Part shown: piece by piece, positions 22,701-34,000 of the stretch
Numbering within the stretch: the stretch's first letter is position 1
How the letters are laid out: the number at the start of each line of letters is the position of its first letter
Source: Boswellia sacra
Lineage: Eukaryota; Streptophyta; Magnoliopsida; Sapindales; Burseraceae
Direction of reading: 5' to 3'
Length of the DNA: 64,000 nt
Assembly: GCA_013180625.2 (NCBI GenBank)
Contig: SNVD02000468.1
Span: forward strand, 1,116,001-1,180,000
Notes under the pieces: model-generated
What the model was told of the DNA's origin: nothing
The model's input: the letters and a program-made list of their open reading frames with translations, nothing else
The model's database searches: none
Made by a program: the position numbers and the translations under genes

Positions 22701-25700
22701 GTGTTTATCATTTGGTATCAGAGCCAATGCTTGGCGGACCGGATAGGGCTACCAGCGGAGGGTTCTAATCGGCGCAAAGCCGAGTGAAGTGATTCCGGAG
22801 AGGGGCAATTGATAGGGACCTTAGTAGTATGGGATGCCAAAGTCCCACATCAGGTAGTATGGGCTGCTTGATGGGGTATTTAAGTGCCTGGCTCTCCCAC
22901 CTTAACAGCTAGCTTTTGGAGTGTGATTCTCCATGATGCTTGTGTGCCTATCATTTGGTATCAGAGCCAGTGCTTGGCAGACCGGAGAGGGCTACCGGTA
23001 GAGGGTTCTGACCGGCGCAGAGTTGAGTGAAGTGCTGTGAGTGTAGCCGTCGGGACGTCGGCTTTCCAGGGAGGGGCAATTGATAAGGATCTTGGTAGTA
23101 TGGGATGCCAAAGTCTCACATCGGGTAGTATGGGCTGCTTGATGGGGTATTTAAGTGCTTGGCTCTCCCACCTTAACTGCTAGCTTTTGGGGTGTAGTTC
23201 TCTATGGTGCTTGGGTGCCTATCAAACTTCTTTTAAAGATCATGATTTTCCTAATGTAAATTAAGAGCTACTTTCACATGATCCACACTGCTGATTGGTA
23301 TTTGTCGGGGGGTCGGTTAACCCCCCTCCTCCCTACCCTTTTAAGAAAATAGATATAAATTGAGGGCAAAAGCTTTTATAAACTCATCACTTTTACTAAA
23401 TTGGTAATTTCCTCAATTGTGGACTTTGTAAAGTGCTTGTTCTGTATTTCATTTACTTGAATTCCTGTTCTTTCACTTCTAAATTAAGAAACCTGAAAAT
23501 TTGGTTGCTGATAATGTTCTTAGCATGGAACATTAAAGGTAAAAGCAATATCTTCCCAATTTTGCACTATAAAGCTGAAAAGATTGCAATGGTTTCATGT
23601 GTAATTTTGTTTTATGGAGAGATGTTTCAATACTTTGTCCATTCTGGAGATAGGTCTGTGAAAGAAGATAGACTTCTCCTTTCTTAATTTTGCTTTTGTT
23701 TTTGTTTCTCCCTTGGTTTGGTTTTTTTGGAGAGTGGAGTTCACTTGTGGATCTCTGCCATTCCTTATGCAGTTAAGACTGGAATTGGTCTGTTTTGCAG
23801 CATGGTCAGGTAGCCTAATATATGCTAGAGATGGCAAGCAATCTATGATTGATCACCTGGCTGCCAAATATGCTGTCATTCACTGTTCTTTCAATCCTGT
23901 CTGACTTGAGCTGTTCCTTCTGAAATCATAAGTCTTTTACGAAGTTAAAATTTAGAAATGGAGCACGGAGACCTTAACCCATGTCTGCATTACATGTACT
24001 ATCTTACCAAATAAACCCAATCATTCATTAAATAGAGTGCCTTGACAGTGTATGCATGTAAAAGAATTCTGTTTATACAGCAAACCTCTGTACTTGTTAA
24101 GCCTGAGATTAACTGTATGAGCTTTTGCTTTAGTGGTTAATAGCTATTCTTATTTTGTTTTTTGTATTAGCAACAAGCTGAGAACATGAAGAGAAATCAG
24201 GGTGCAGGTGACTATTCAACTGAACCACGAGGTGTCAGAAACTCAAGCAGGTAATTTTGCCACCTGTTTGGTGGGATTTGAAAATTTTATATAGGAAAAT
24301 ATAAACTAACTCATAAGTTTCTCTTTGCAGTTATAAAGTGATTTTAAAAAACAAAATCATTGATTGAGAACTCAAGTTTCTCTTGTGCCATATCAGTATT
24401 TCTTCATATTGTTTAAGAATTCAATTGTTGGAGTTGCTTCTGTATTAACGTTTCTTTTGTTTTTAATCTTTTAAAATCTAGATATGTTGTTCATGATATA
24501 TCCGTCCGGAAAAAGGATAATGATGCTGATAAGCATCTAGCACAAAAAATAATGCAGAATAAACAATATAGCATATCTGGTCGGGCGGATGATGAGTATG
24601 ATTTTGAGGATGGTCCAAGCAGAAAGTCACGGAAGAAGAAGGGCGAAAAGGATAATAAGGTTTCAGATACAGCTATGGTGAGGCGTATATTAACTCAGCA
24701 AGAACGGTGCCTATTCTGTTTTGAGAATCCAAACCGGCCGAGACATCTTGTTGTGGCACTAGCAAATTTTACCTACTTGATGTTGCCACAGTGGCAGCCT
24801 GTTGTGCCTGGTCATTGTTGCATCTTAACGATGCAGGTAATTTTAATCTATTTGCTTTTCACATGCTGATTCTTTCTTTTTCTTTTCTTTTTTTCCCCCC
24901 TTACTTTAAATGGGTTTGTTTTTCTAGTTGGAGGGTTTTTGTGTTTGAACTTCCAACTCATCATGTGGAGGAAGTATTGAAATGTGCTATTCCATTCGTA
25001 TTTTCATGGCACCTGGAAGCAAATTTTTTTTTTTTTTTTTAATGCAAGTAGTACAAATTAGATCTGTTGGTATTGTGGAAAATATGATTAATCTAAAAAA
25101 TAATGAAGACTGTGAAAACTCTTACATCTTAAATAATGAAGTTTTAACGTGCTAATATCAAAATCTGAGGTTATTTAGTCTCAATACATGATGCGATGAT
25201 AAAAGTGTGAATTTTGGTTGAGATGTAAACTCAACGTACTGCATTCAATGGGTGCACGGAGTATCCCTGTGGGATTACTTGGGGAGGGCCTGTGCCAGAG
25301 ACGCACAGTTACCCCAAAAAAAAGAAAAATGTTCTACATTCAACTTGCACTTGACAGAGAGGATTAAACTGATATATGTTGGATGTAAATGGTTGCATAT
25401 ATTTGGTGTGCACCTTGGTTTACCAAATGTAGGGTTGTCTGTCCCCTTCGCCCGGCCCGGTGAGGTCTGATGAGATCAGATCTCTCGTACGAAGTGAAGT
25501 GATAGGAAGAGAAAACTGCTGGCGGGAGATCTGACCGGGCACTCTCTTGGATCTCATGTTTTGGAGCAAGCCCTTTCACTTGTTCCTGATTCAGAAAAGG
25601 GATAGAGATGATCTGGCAAAATAATAAGGGAATTTTTTTTTTTAAAAAAAAGGGATTCCCTTTTTATCACATTGGTAAATTTCGTCATGATGAGGGCTTC

Positions 25701-26605
25701 TTTTCTCATGGAGTTTTCTTTTCTTTTTTTTTTTTTTCAGCATGAGTCATCAACAAGGACTGTTGACAATAATGTATGGGATGAAATTCGCAACTTCAAG
25801 AAATGCCTTATTATGATGTTTGCAAAGCAAGAGAAGGAAGTAGTGTTTCTTGAAACAGTGATGGGTTTGGCACAACAGCGTCGTCATTGTTTGATCGAGT
25901 GCATTCCTTTGCCCCAAAAAATTGCAAAACAGGCCCCTCTCTTTTTTAAGAAGGTTAAGTTCTCAAGTTCATTTTCAATCTATGTTCCTTTTTCTGCTTG
26001 TCCATCGTATTGTGATTTTGAAGTTTGCTGCTCTTAATTCTATCTATGGGATTCTCCATTGTCAAATTAATTTCTCGTTCAGTTATAATAAATCTGAACC
26101 AAAAGAAATTGATTTTTGGCATATCTTATCCAGCATTAGAGAAAACTCTAGTGTTTTTTCTTTTATTTATTTTTTTTTAGGGAGCACACCAAAGCATACA
26201 CTCTGTTTTTTGCATGCACTATTAGTTCTCTTTGCCTCTCTACAATACAAATTTCTGAAAGAAGTTTGACTTCAGGCAATTGACGAAGCTGAAGATGAGT
26301 GGAGCCAGCACAATGCAAAGAAGCTCATTGATACAAGTGTGAAGGGCTTGCGAGGTTCAATTCCGAAGGACTTCCCCTACTTCCATGTCGAATTTGGTCT
26401 AAATAAAGGATTTGTTCATGTAATTGATGATGAAAGAGAGTTCAAAAGCAGCCTGGGCCTTAATGTCATAAGAGGCATGCTACAATTGCCAGAGGAGGAT
26501 ATGTATCGTCGGAGGAAATATGAGTCTGTGGAGGCACAAAAGGAGGCAGTTGCAAGTTTTGCTAGAGAATGGGAACCATTTGATTGGACAAAGCAGCTTG
26601 AATAA
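19713..26605 (+). CDS. CWF19L2: CWF19-like protein 2 (CwfJ family), 10 coding exons
   Basis: Coding exons: 19713-19757, 19870-20290, 20400-20548, 21354-21557, 21633-21800, 21923-22312, 24171-24250, 24482-24836, 25741-25953, 26276-26605. All have AG/GT borders and join in phase to 784 codons, near the family length. The start MLAGVKFIPRDKVDR is the conserved N-terminus. Residues 16-160 are Lys/Ser/Glu-rich (SPDPKRRKSG and similar), typical of spliceosome-associated proteins. The middle includes DYDREAESLKEKEIVRKEMG and NPRELNPYLKDNGSGYPEEP. From about residue 545 comes the CwfJ domain 1, a HIT-like fold with C562 and C565 in ERCLFCFENP, VVPGHCCILTMQHESSTRTV and RHCLIECIPLP. Domain 2 follows, ending FAREWEPFDWTKQL. 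The family (yeast Drn1, human CWF19L1/2) helps debranch and recycle intron lariats in late spliceosomes, in the nucleus. Long introns carry transposon sequence, but the reading frame is whole. Confidence 0.95.
22566..23224 (+). mobile_element. TRIM retrotransposon with three LTRs and two internal segments
   Basis: Lies in the sixth coding intron of the CWF19L2 gene. LTRs of 144-145 bp are at 22566-22710, 22810-22953 and 23081-23224, starting TGATAGGGACCTT (first copy TAATAGG) and ending CCTATCA or similar. Each of the first two is followed by TTTGGTATCAGAGCCA, a primer-binding site complementary to initiator methionine tRNA. Each internal segment (99 and 127 bp) ends with the purine tract GGGAGGGGCAAT or GAGAGGGGCAAT just before the next LTR. 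The target duplication AACTT at 22561-22565 and 23225-23229 is perfect. LTRs carry a TATTTAAG box. There is no coding capacity, as expected for a TRIM. The LTR-internal-LTR-internal-LTR form arises by recombination between copies. Confidence 0.92.
25240..25640. other. GC-richer intron segment, possibly a repeat remnant
   Basis: Within the CWF19L2 intron before the ninth coding exon. It contains GTGCACGGAGTATCCCTGTG, an A-run at 25315, and a GC-rich part (CGCCCGGCCCGGTGAGGTCT) ending near 25560. The abrupt change in composition suggests an inserted repeat, perhaps SINE-like, but I found neither box motifs nor a target duplication. Confidence 0.3.
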
Positions 26606-28500
26606 ACAATTGAGATATAGCATGTCGTCTAAAGCATTCTGGATTTCTGCATCTTTAGCCTGGTAACAGTAGGGTTCAGTTTTATAAAGGAGAAAGAACA
26701 AAAAGGCTTTCATGTAACTAATATTCAGCTGGTTGGGGTTTCTTAGGGTTGTACAAGAATTCTAAAGAATTGATCCTTCCTCTATGTTAGAGTGATCTAA
26801 ATTTGTACCGTGAGAAGTGAAAACAAAGGTTTTCGATCGGCGTTAAGTTCAACAATGAAGTTTCAAATTCCCAATTATGGTGATTGCTTTTGGAAATTCA
26901 GGACTGGCGGGTGATAGCATTGATTCAGATTTCAGGGTGGCATTTGTATCATATTTCAAGAGTTCTTTATACAAATTCTAAGAATAAAGAATCTTAAGTA
27001 TGGCTTGTGTTATTAAAGTTCTTGTTACTTCGCATATTTCGTTATTTTTTTGAAATAAGATGTAAAAAGTTATTCTGAAAAAAATCATGTTATCATATCT
27101 AAGTCATTTCCTAATCTCTTCTTTAAGATTTTTAATTGTTTATTGAATTATATAATTTATATAAACTACGGTGAAGGATAAAAATGCGAAGCGAGAAATG
27201 TATATGGGTGAAGATGTGATATAACATCAATCCTTTTTTAGGCCTTCAACTTCCAAGAGCACCAAACTGAATGCGCGGGAGATTGCATGCATGTAACTTT
27301 TATATCGGCAAATGACACCGACCATGCCGCCTTCAATAAACAATCATATTTCAACATGTAAAAGTGATCAACACAATAACTTTTTGGCCTGCAGCTTCGG
27401 AGTTTGATGCTTTTTACGCGAAGTATAATTTACCTTTGCTTAATATGCAAGTGGTGTAAATCTACTCCATATATTCACAACACATTTAAATTTTTTGCTT
27501 TATCGAAGTCAAAACTTTAAAGATATTTTTTTTAGATATTAAAACATTAAGCCACTATTATATTCTAATTTTTTAAATTTAAATATGATAAATATTAAAT
27601 AGTATTGCTAGAGAATATAGAATAAAATAATATACCGATTCAGTAGTGAGGATTATTTTTTTAAAGTTACGGGACTAATATAATTATTAAAATTAATACT
27701 ATATAATGTCGCGCGCCAAACATAACTTAAACGAAAGATGGAGATCGAAAGAAGAGGCTTCCCGCACCGCCTGATGTTAGAAAGCGTAGATACCATATAC
27801 CCACACACCACCAGTAGTTTACCAAAATAAATATGTCCCAGTTGTTTCAGAATTAGTCACTTCGACCCCTACTGTTAACTTTTTATTGCCGTTAAACGTA
27901 ACAGCGGATTGATATTGACCTATCCAATGGCTAATATACATAATATTTATTTATACAAACGATTTTTTTTTTTTAAATTATCTTTGCAAGTGAAAACAAC
28001 TCCCAGACACCATTAGATCTGTCATGGACAGAGGAGATAGAGACAGAGATCCGGCTTGACGGCCATAAAGGTTAAGCTTAACACATACAATGGTTGAATG
28101 CAGCAATAGCAAAGCCCCAAGGCTATGTGCGTGGGGTCGCATAAGACTTTGTGGATCGTTGATTCATATAACAAGCTTGAAAAAGGTTTTCAAATGAATT
28201 TTGGTTTGAAAACGAAGATTGCTTCCTTCTTTGGTGTTTCTCTAATTAAATCATTCGGGCGGTCTGCCAGTTGTTTTCCTCTTCATGTCCGTCATAATTG
28301 GAGACCAAGAGCATGAACCACATAAATGACGAGTTTACCCTTTGTACTGTGAAATTGAACGTCTAAGACAAGTGGGGCAGGGGTGTCAGTGCAAATTCCG
28401 AAACAACTAGAGGTGAAGAGAGACGTACAAGGGTGTTTGGTGATTGCTACAATTTTATAGGTTATTAGCTAAGCTAGGGTTTTGTGTCAACGTACACGTT
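26606..28500. other. Intergenic, 3' flank of CWF19L2 to the MIR3954 promoter
   Basis: The first 400 bases are the likely 3' UTR, with possible poly(A) signals around 26980 (AAGAATAAAG). The rest is AT-rich with no gene. A frame at 28125-28316 has no recognisable motif and falls just upstream of the microRNA locus. Confidence 0.5.
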
Positions 28501-28514
28501 GCCCCAACGACGTT

Positions 28515-28520
28515 TATAAA
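28515..28520 (+). promoter_or_regulatory. TATA box of the MIR3954 locus
   Basis: CGTTTATAAAAACC lies about 170 bp before the mature microRNA. It is the only good TATA motif close upstream and would place the transcription start near 28545-28555. Plant microRNA genes are usually RNA polymerase II units with such a box. Confidence 0.55.
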
Positions 28521-28683
28521 AACCTAATATTCTACCCAAAAGAGAAGCGGCACCAACCCTAGATTACATCCTTCTCTTTTCGAGTTTCAAGCCTTATATG
28601 GCGGTAAGAGACAGAGGTGGAGGAAGACAGATCCGTTGATCGAGATTTGTTAAGGTAAAGTAACGAAAATGATCCTTTATTTT

Positions 28684-28766
28684 TGTTTGGACAGAGAAAT
28701 CACGGTCATGAGATTGAAGAGGATCTCTTTCTTTCTTTCTTTCTACCGTGTTTCTCTGTCCAAACA
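28684..28766 (+). ncRNA. MIR3954: MIR3954 precursor hairpin
   Basis: The 5' arm 28687-28708 (22 nt) begins TTGGACAGAGAAAT and ends CACGGTCA. From memory this is citrus miR3954, a 22-nt phasiRNA trigger whose known targets are NAC transcripts and long non-coding RNAs. The 3' arm ACCGTG-TTTCTCTGTCCAA at 28746-28764 pairs with it along its length with a single bulged T, and the stem goes on through TGT/ACA. The terminal loop of about 37 nt contains a (TTTC)n microsatellite. Mature strand in the 5' arm, near-perfect stem and short loop meet plant microRNA criteria. Open frames across the hairpin are not credible proteins. The identification also supports citrus as the source. No small-RNA data can be seen here. 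Confidence 0.87.
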
Positions 28767-28769
28767 GAT

Positions 28770-31160
28770 GTACTGGGTCTTCAATTCTTCGATGCCTCCC
28801 TTTGGCAGTAAGTTTATCTATTTCTTTTCCCCTTTCTGCGTTTTCTTTCTTTGAATTTCTTTTTTCGAATTATAAAAATCGACCAGGTAAGGTCTATTAC
28901 CCAAAAAAAAAAAAATTCCTTCAAGCTATAAACATCTCTAAATCTGAAAGATTGAAGGTAACAGTCAATGGACGAGAAATACTGTTGATCTGCTGGACGG
29001 GGTGAGATAAGGATGGCAACCGTTTTGTTCGAATAACTTTTTAAACCTCTCCCTGTCACTGTCAACATTTTTTATTTGTTCGGAAAGATAATAATATAAT
29101 AGTAATAATAAATCAATAATACCCTTTCTGACCCTCTTAATTCAAATCGTAGAACTGTTGAGTTTTTAAACATAGGTAATTCTATTTAAAAAAATTGGGA
29201 TAAGTTTAAAAAAATTGGAATTTCAGTTTCTGAAATTTTATTGTAATACCGTTAGATTTAACAGAAAATATATTAAACTATTAGATTTAACAGAAAATGT
29301 ATTAAATAATAATTTAATGTTAATATTAGATTTAATAAAAAATATATTAAATAATAATTTAATAAAATAGACTATAATATACTTTTTTAAATGGTTTGTA
29401 AAGCGTTAAGTTATTATTTAATATATTTTTTGTTAAATCTAACTGGGACAAATTAAGGTTTTAGAAAATTGAGATCCTCAATTTTTTTTTTACCTAACCT
29501 CAAGGGTTAAATTAGAATTATCCCTTTAAACATTCTAAAGTTGGATCTTGGTCAAGTGGACTAGCCCGATTTGCATAATTTATTTATTATAATTCTTTTG
29601 ACTCAAGTTTCATGTTTTAAAATTTGCTTGTATTAGAATTAAATTAATTTTTTTTAGTAATTTTTGTTTCGAAATTTATTTTAAAGTTAAATGAAGGAAT
29701 TTAGAATTAATATCCTTTAAAATTGGATATAAAATTTGATAAAAAATTAGAATGAGTATTGATACTAACAATTTTTATTTTTCTTTTAACTTATCACTCC
29801 CCGTACCAAGAGTATTTGATTTCAAAACTTGTTTAAGATCTCGTCAACAGAGACATTAGAAAAAAACTGTGGAATTAAAGGGAAAAAAAAAGTTGTTCCA
29901 GAGCAATATTTAATTATCGATGAATAATATATAAGTTAAAAATAATAAATAATTACATAAATTGAAGAATAATAAATAAAATGGACGATGTATATCTAAA
30001 ATTATGTAAGTTGTGAATATGGAAGAAGCAATGAACCGATTCGGAGCCATTTGCAATTGCAGCCAACCCGTGACCTTCAATTGGATTTGGATCTTAAATG
30101 CATTTGCCACAAAGCGACTAGTGGCCAACTTACTGGCTTCATATTCAAGAAAACGCGTATTTAATCCTTCCTCCCAGGAAATATTTTACCATAATTACAT
30201 TTGGACATGTAGTCGCGCTCTTCAATTCGAACTTAAGAAGAAAATTGAAGGAAGACAAACACAAGTAACAAGTGTGGTTTCACATTTCCTGTGTGGACCT
30301 CACCTACGGTTGCCGCATTTTGCATAAGTTGAGATGAAAATCCAAGGAATCTTAACAGATTTGCGAATTTACTGTACTTTTTCTACAAGGAGCTAAAATC
30401 GAAAGCCGTCCCCTTTCGCGCATGAGTATTGAAAAATGGAAGAAAGAAATAGCAGGCAGCGCTGTCACGTGACGCTCTTGTTTCTGGCTGACAAGCTTTT
30501 GCTGTACCCTTGCCGAAATCGGTTCTACAGCAGAACAAGAGATATTAAAAGGCCGGCACATGAATGGGATATTGTTCGTCGCAGCCTCGTTTTATTTTTT
30601 AAAAAAATAAATACTAAAAAAAAACATACTTAATTCAGCAATCACATTATAATTTTTTTTTAATTTACTAATTTTTTTGGGGTCAGGTCGGACTCAAATA
30701 TAATCCTCAGTCAAGATGCGGGTATTATAACGTGACTTTTATCATATTAGATTCGGTAGTGCTAAATTTATAGATTATATATAATCTAAATTTTATAGTT
30801 TGACATGATAATTTATAAAAAAATATATATTTTTTTTTATTTTTAATAAATTTTTATTATATAATTATAAAATTTTGAACACCTCCAAAATCTAGCGAGC
30901 TGTATTACCACCGTAAATTATTCTTCGTAAAACACGAACAATAAAAGGTTGGTGTTATATTATTCATTCGTGTCGTGTCGCTGGAGAGTGCGGCGCCCAC
31001 TTCTTCCCAAAAATCAAAATGCAATTCAAAGAAATAAAATCACACACGCTGTCTGCTCTCTTTTCACAAACCCGCTTCAAATCTATTCTCCAAAATCAAA
31101 ATTCACTAAAATAACTCAAAAGCGGCCTCTTTCCCGGGTTAAAACCAATTCGAGTATCAC
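28770..31160. other. MIR3954 3' flank and AT-rich intergenic DNA
   Basis: Bases 28770-29060 are probably the rest of the primary transcript. Bases 29247-29445 form a large imperfect palindrome (GTTAGATTTAACAGAAAAT against TTTTTTGTTAAATCTAAC), perhaps a decayed MITE. A G-box-like CACGTG lies at 30466. A frame at 30013-30327 has no recognisable motif. No gene is supported. Confidence 0.45.
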
Positions 31161-32965
31161 ATGAGGCAGCACTGTAAGTCAGGTGCAATCGACCTTAAAC
31201 AAGCACAAGAATACTTTCATCAACTAATCCGAGCCAAACCCAGTCCTTTTATCGATACGTTCAATCACTTATTGAGTTCAGTCGCCAAAGCGTAAGTGTT
31301 ATCGTGCAGTGTTTTCCATGTATAAAAGGTTGAGTTGGGAAGAAATTAAGCCTGATTTGTATACTTTGAACGTTTTGATTAATTGTTGCTCTCGTAGGAG
31401 GAAAATAAATTACGGGTTTGGTGTGTTTGGTGATACCATAAAGAGGGGTTTTCAGCCTGATTTGGTTACGGTTACTACTTTGATCAAGGGATTGTGTTTA
31501 GAGAATCAAGTTTTGGACGCGGCTAAAGTTTTGATAAAATGATCAAGACAGGGTCTCCGGGTCATGTTAAAATATATGGGATTCTAATGGTCTTTGCGAG
31601 ATTCATGAGATGGGTTTGGCTCTTGAGTTCCATAGGAGGATGAATTGTGAGGCGAATGTGGTCACTTATACTGTGATTATCGATGCTCTTTGCAAAAACG
31701 GTTTTGTTAATGAGGCTAAAGAAATGTTCTTGGAAATGGTGAGAAAGGGAATTTGCCCTGATGTTGTTGTTTATGGTTCTTTGATTAATGGGCTGTGAAG
31801 TTTAAGTGGGTTGAAGGAGGCAGTTGATTTTTTTTGATGAAACGGTTGGTTGAGGGATTTCTGCGGATCTAGTCACTTATAATTCACTGATTCTTCGCTT
31901 TTGTCAAATTAGAATGTGGAGGGAAGCCACAAGGATTTTTTATCGAATGATGGGAGAAGGAATTTTGCCTGATGTTGTAACGTACACAATTTTTATAGAT
32001 TGTCTATGCAAGGAGGGAAAGGTGGGACAAGCTAAGGACATCTTCCGTTTGATGATTAAGCAGGGAAAGGAGCCAAATTTATTCACTTATAATTCACTTG
32101 TCTATGGATTATGTTTGCCCAATCGAGTGGATGAAGCTGAAAAATTGTTTGAGTTGATGTTGGATAGTGGTCTTCAGCTCAATGTATTTAGCTACAACGT
32201 AATGATAAATGGCTACTGCAAGAGGTGGAAGACTGATAAAGCGTTACAATTTTTTCAAGAAATGCTTTCTAGGGGATTGAACCCCAACAGAGTAACTTAC
32301 AACACCCTTATAGGAGCACTTTGTAGGGAAGGGAGAATAAGAACCGCACAAAAGCTGTTTAACGAGATGCATACTGCCGGTGTATCTCCGGTATTACCTA
32401 CATATGCAGTCATATTAAATGGACTCTGCAAAAATGGCAACATGAAGGAGGCATTGGATATGTCCCAGTCCCTCTAGAGTGCCAAATTTGAACCAACTAT
32501 TGAGATTTTCTGTATACTTATTGATGGTATGTGTAGAGTAGGCAGATTGGACGAAGCGAGAAAAAAATTCAATGAAATATGAAATCTCAAAGAATGGCTT
32601 GGCTCCTGATGTTGTGACATAACGTAATGATCAATGGCCTCTGCAAGAAAGGGATGTTATTAGAGGCTGATAAGTTGCTTGTCCAAATGGAAGAGATGGG
32701 ATGTTTGCCTGACTCTATTTCATTCAACATTATCATTCAGGTTTTTCTTCGGGAGAATGACTTCACTAAAGCAATGCAGCTTCTTACAAAAATGCGTGAA
32801 AGAAATTTCTCACCGAATGAAGCAGTTACTTCAATGGTACTAACCTTGTCCTTGTGGACGCCCAATGCCGAGCAACCCTTGAGTCACTTCCATGTGTTGC
32901 TAGGGGAAGAGTTCTCCTGTATATTCTGTACAGTATGGGAGAAAGAGAGAACACTAAATCAATAA
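31161..32965 (+). pseudogene. Rf-like (RFL, P-class) pentatricopeptide-repeat pseudogene
   Basis: From ATG at 31161 the frame reads MRQHCKSGAIDLKQAQEYFH and FIDTFNHLLSSVAK, then breaks at about 31293. Further pieces are YKRLSWEEIKPDLYTLNVLI, ANVVTYTVIIDALCKNGFVN, a long open block at 31914-32477 with five tandem 35-residue repeats (for example DVVTYTIFIDCLCKEGKVGQ), and 32627-32824 (MINGLCKKGMLLEADKLL). The spacing and the YN.LI.GLCK signature are those of P-class PPRs, and the N-terminal DAL..F..L..PSP..FN pattern is that of restorer-of-fertility-like proteins acting on mitochondrial RNA. At least six frameshifts or stops are visible, at about 31293, 31540, 31797, 31840, 32475 and 32580. Ten or more repeats remain recognisable. 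Dead copy; such loci usually occur in clusters. Confidence 0.88.
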
Positions 32966-34000
32966 ATTTATTTTCATCTGACATGGTCAAATTGAATTCA
33001 TTTTTTCTTGTAAGAGTATATGGAGATCTAGCATGTTAGAACTGTAATCAGTTTTTAAGATCTTCAGCCAAGTATTTATTGTGATCATTGTTCTACACTT
33101 CTATATGGTGAACTAACAGTGAACTTCGATTTTGTATGTACAGTACATTTAGTCTGGTAAGATGTAGCTTAATCCATGCTGCCGTACAAAGCCCACCTCT
33201 CCTTTTTCCTCTCCGTTTAGGCTTGGCGACTGCCTGTGATCTCCAAACTTCAAAATTTTTTGAAATTTATCTCAAGACTTATTGCTTGTATTCTTTTGTC
33301 CCGGTAATAATGTCAATCCTAAGCATGCATATATGTATCTCGTCAGTTGGTTGATGTCTGATCCTAATAAATCAATACTTCAGTAAGTATGTGGTTGGTA
33401 CGCCAACAGTGTAAAAGGCCAAATCGAGCACATTGAGATGTGGGTTTAAGAACTTAATCGGGGACCGGTTTAATCATTCTTCACTCTACATCATTATTGA
33501 ACAAATTACCATGTTCATGTTGGCATTTTCACGTATTATTACTTCAGGTAGCTTAGTTCATTACCATTTCCACTTTAGTTTCTGATCATTATACAGTATT
33601 CCACATGCAAAACTGCATAGCCTGAGTTCAAAGCTAGCGGTCAATAATTTACCCCTTCTAACTACTTTGATCAGTTCTAAGTCTTGTATGTCTGCTCTTT
33701 TAACCACTAAACTGTCATAAAGGTTCAGAAAATAAATTTGAAGTCTTCTTGACGCATAAAAACTTATTGGAAACGATGAAAATTATAAAGATCCATTACA
33801 CGTGTTACAAAATTTACATAAAAAGTCACTTAGACGGGGACATAGGTATCACAATTAGAAGTATCTCATCCTCATCGAAAGGTTGCAAGAAGCCAAAATC
33901 AATGTCTTCGATTGTCATAGAAATTTTCTAAAGGTTATTATAAAGTACAAGAAGTCCAGGGAGATGGGAGATTAGTTTCGCTGCTCAAATCTACATTTGA
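32966..34000. other. Intergenic spacer between the PPR pseudogene and XRCC4
   Basis: No gene. It includes the 3' flank of the PPR pseudogene and, from about 33930, the likely 3' UTR of XRCC4 on the - strand. The small frames at 33136 and 33749 lack any recognisable motif. Confidence 0.5.

Noticed and set aside
22725..23050. GGTATCAGAGCC and neighbouring GC-rich parts as a tRNA-like gene
   Set aside because: These are retrotransposon primer-binding sites next to LTR ends; no tRNA cloverleaf could be drawn.
28669..28854. Short frame on + through the MIR3954 hairpin as a peptide-coding gene
   Set aside because: Its sequence is explained by the hairpin and the TTTC repeat. A microRNA-encoded peptide cannot be excluded but nothing supports it.
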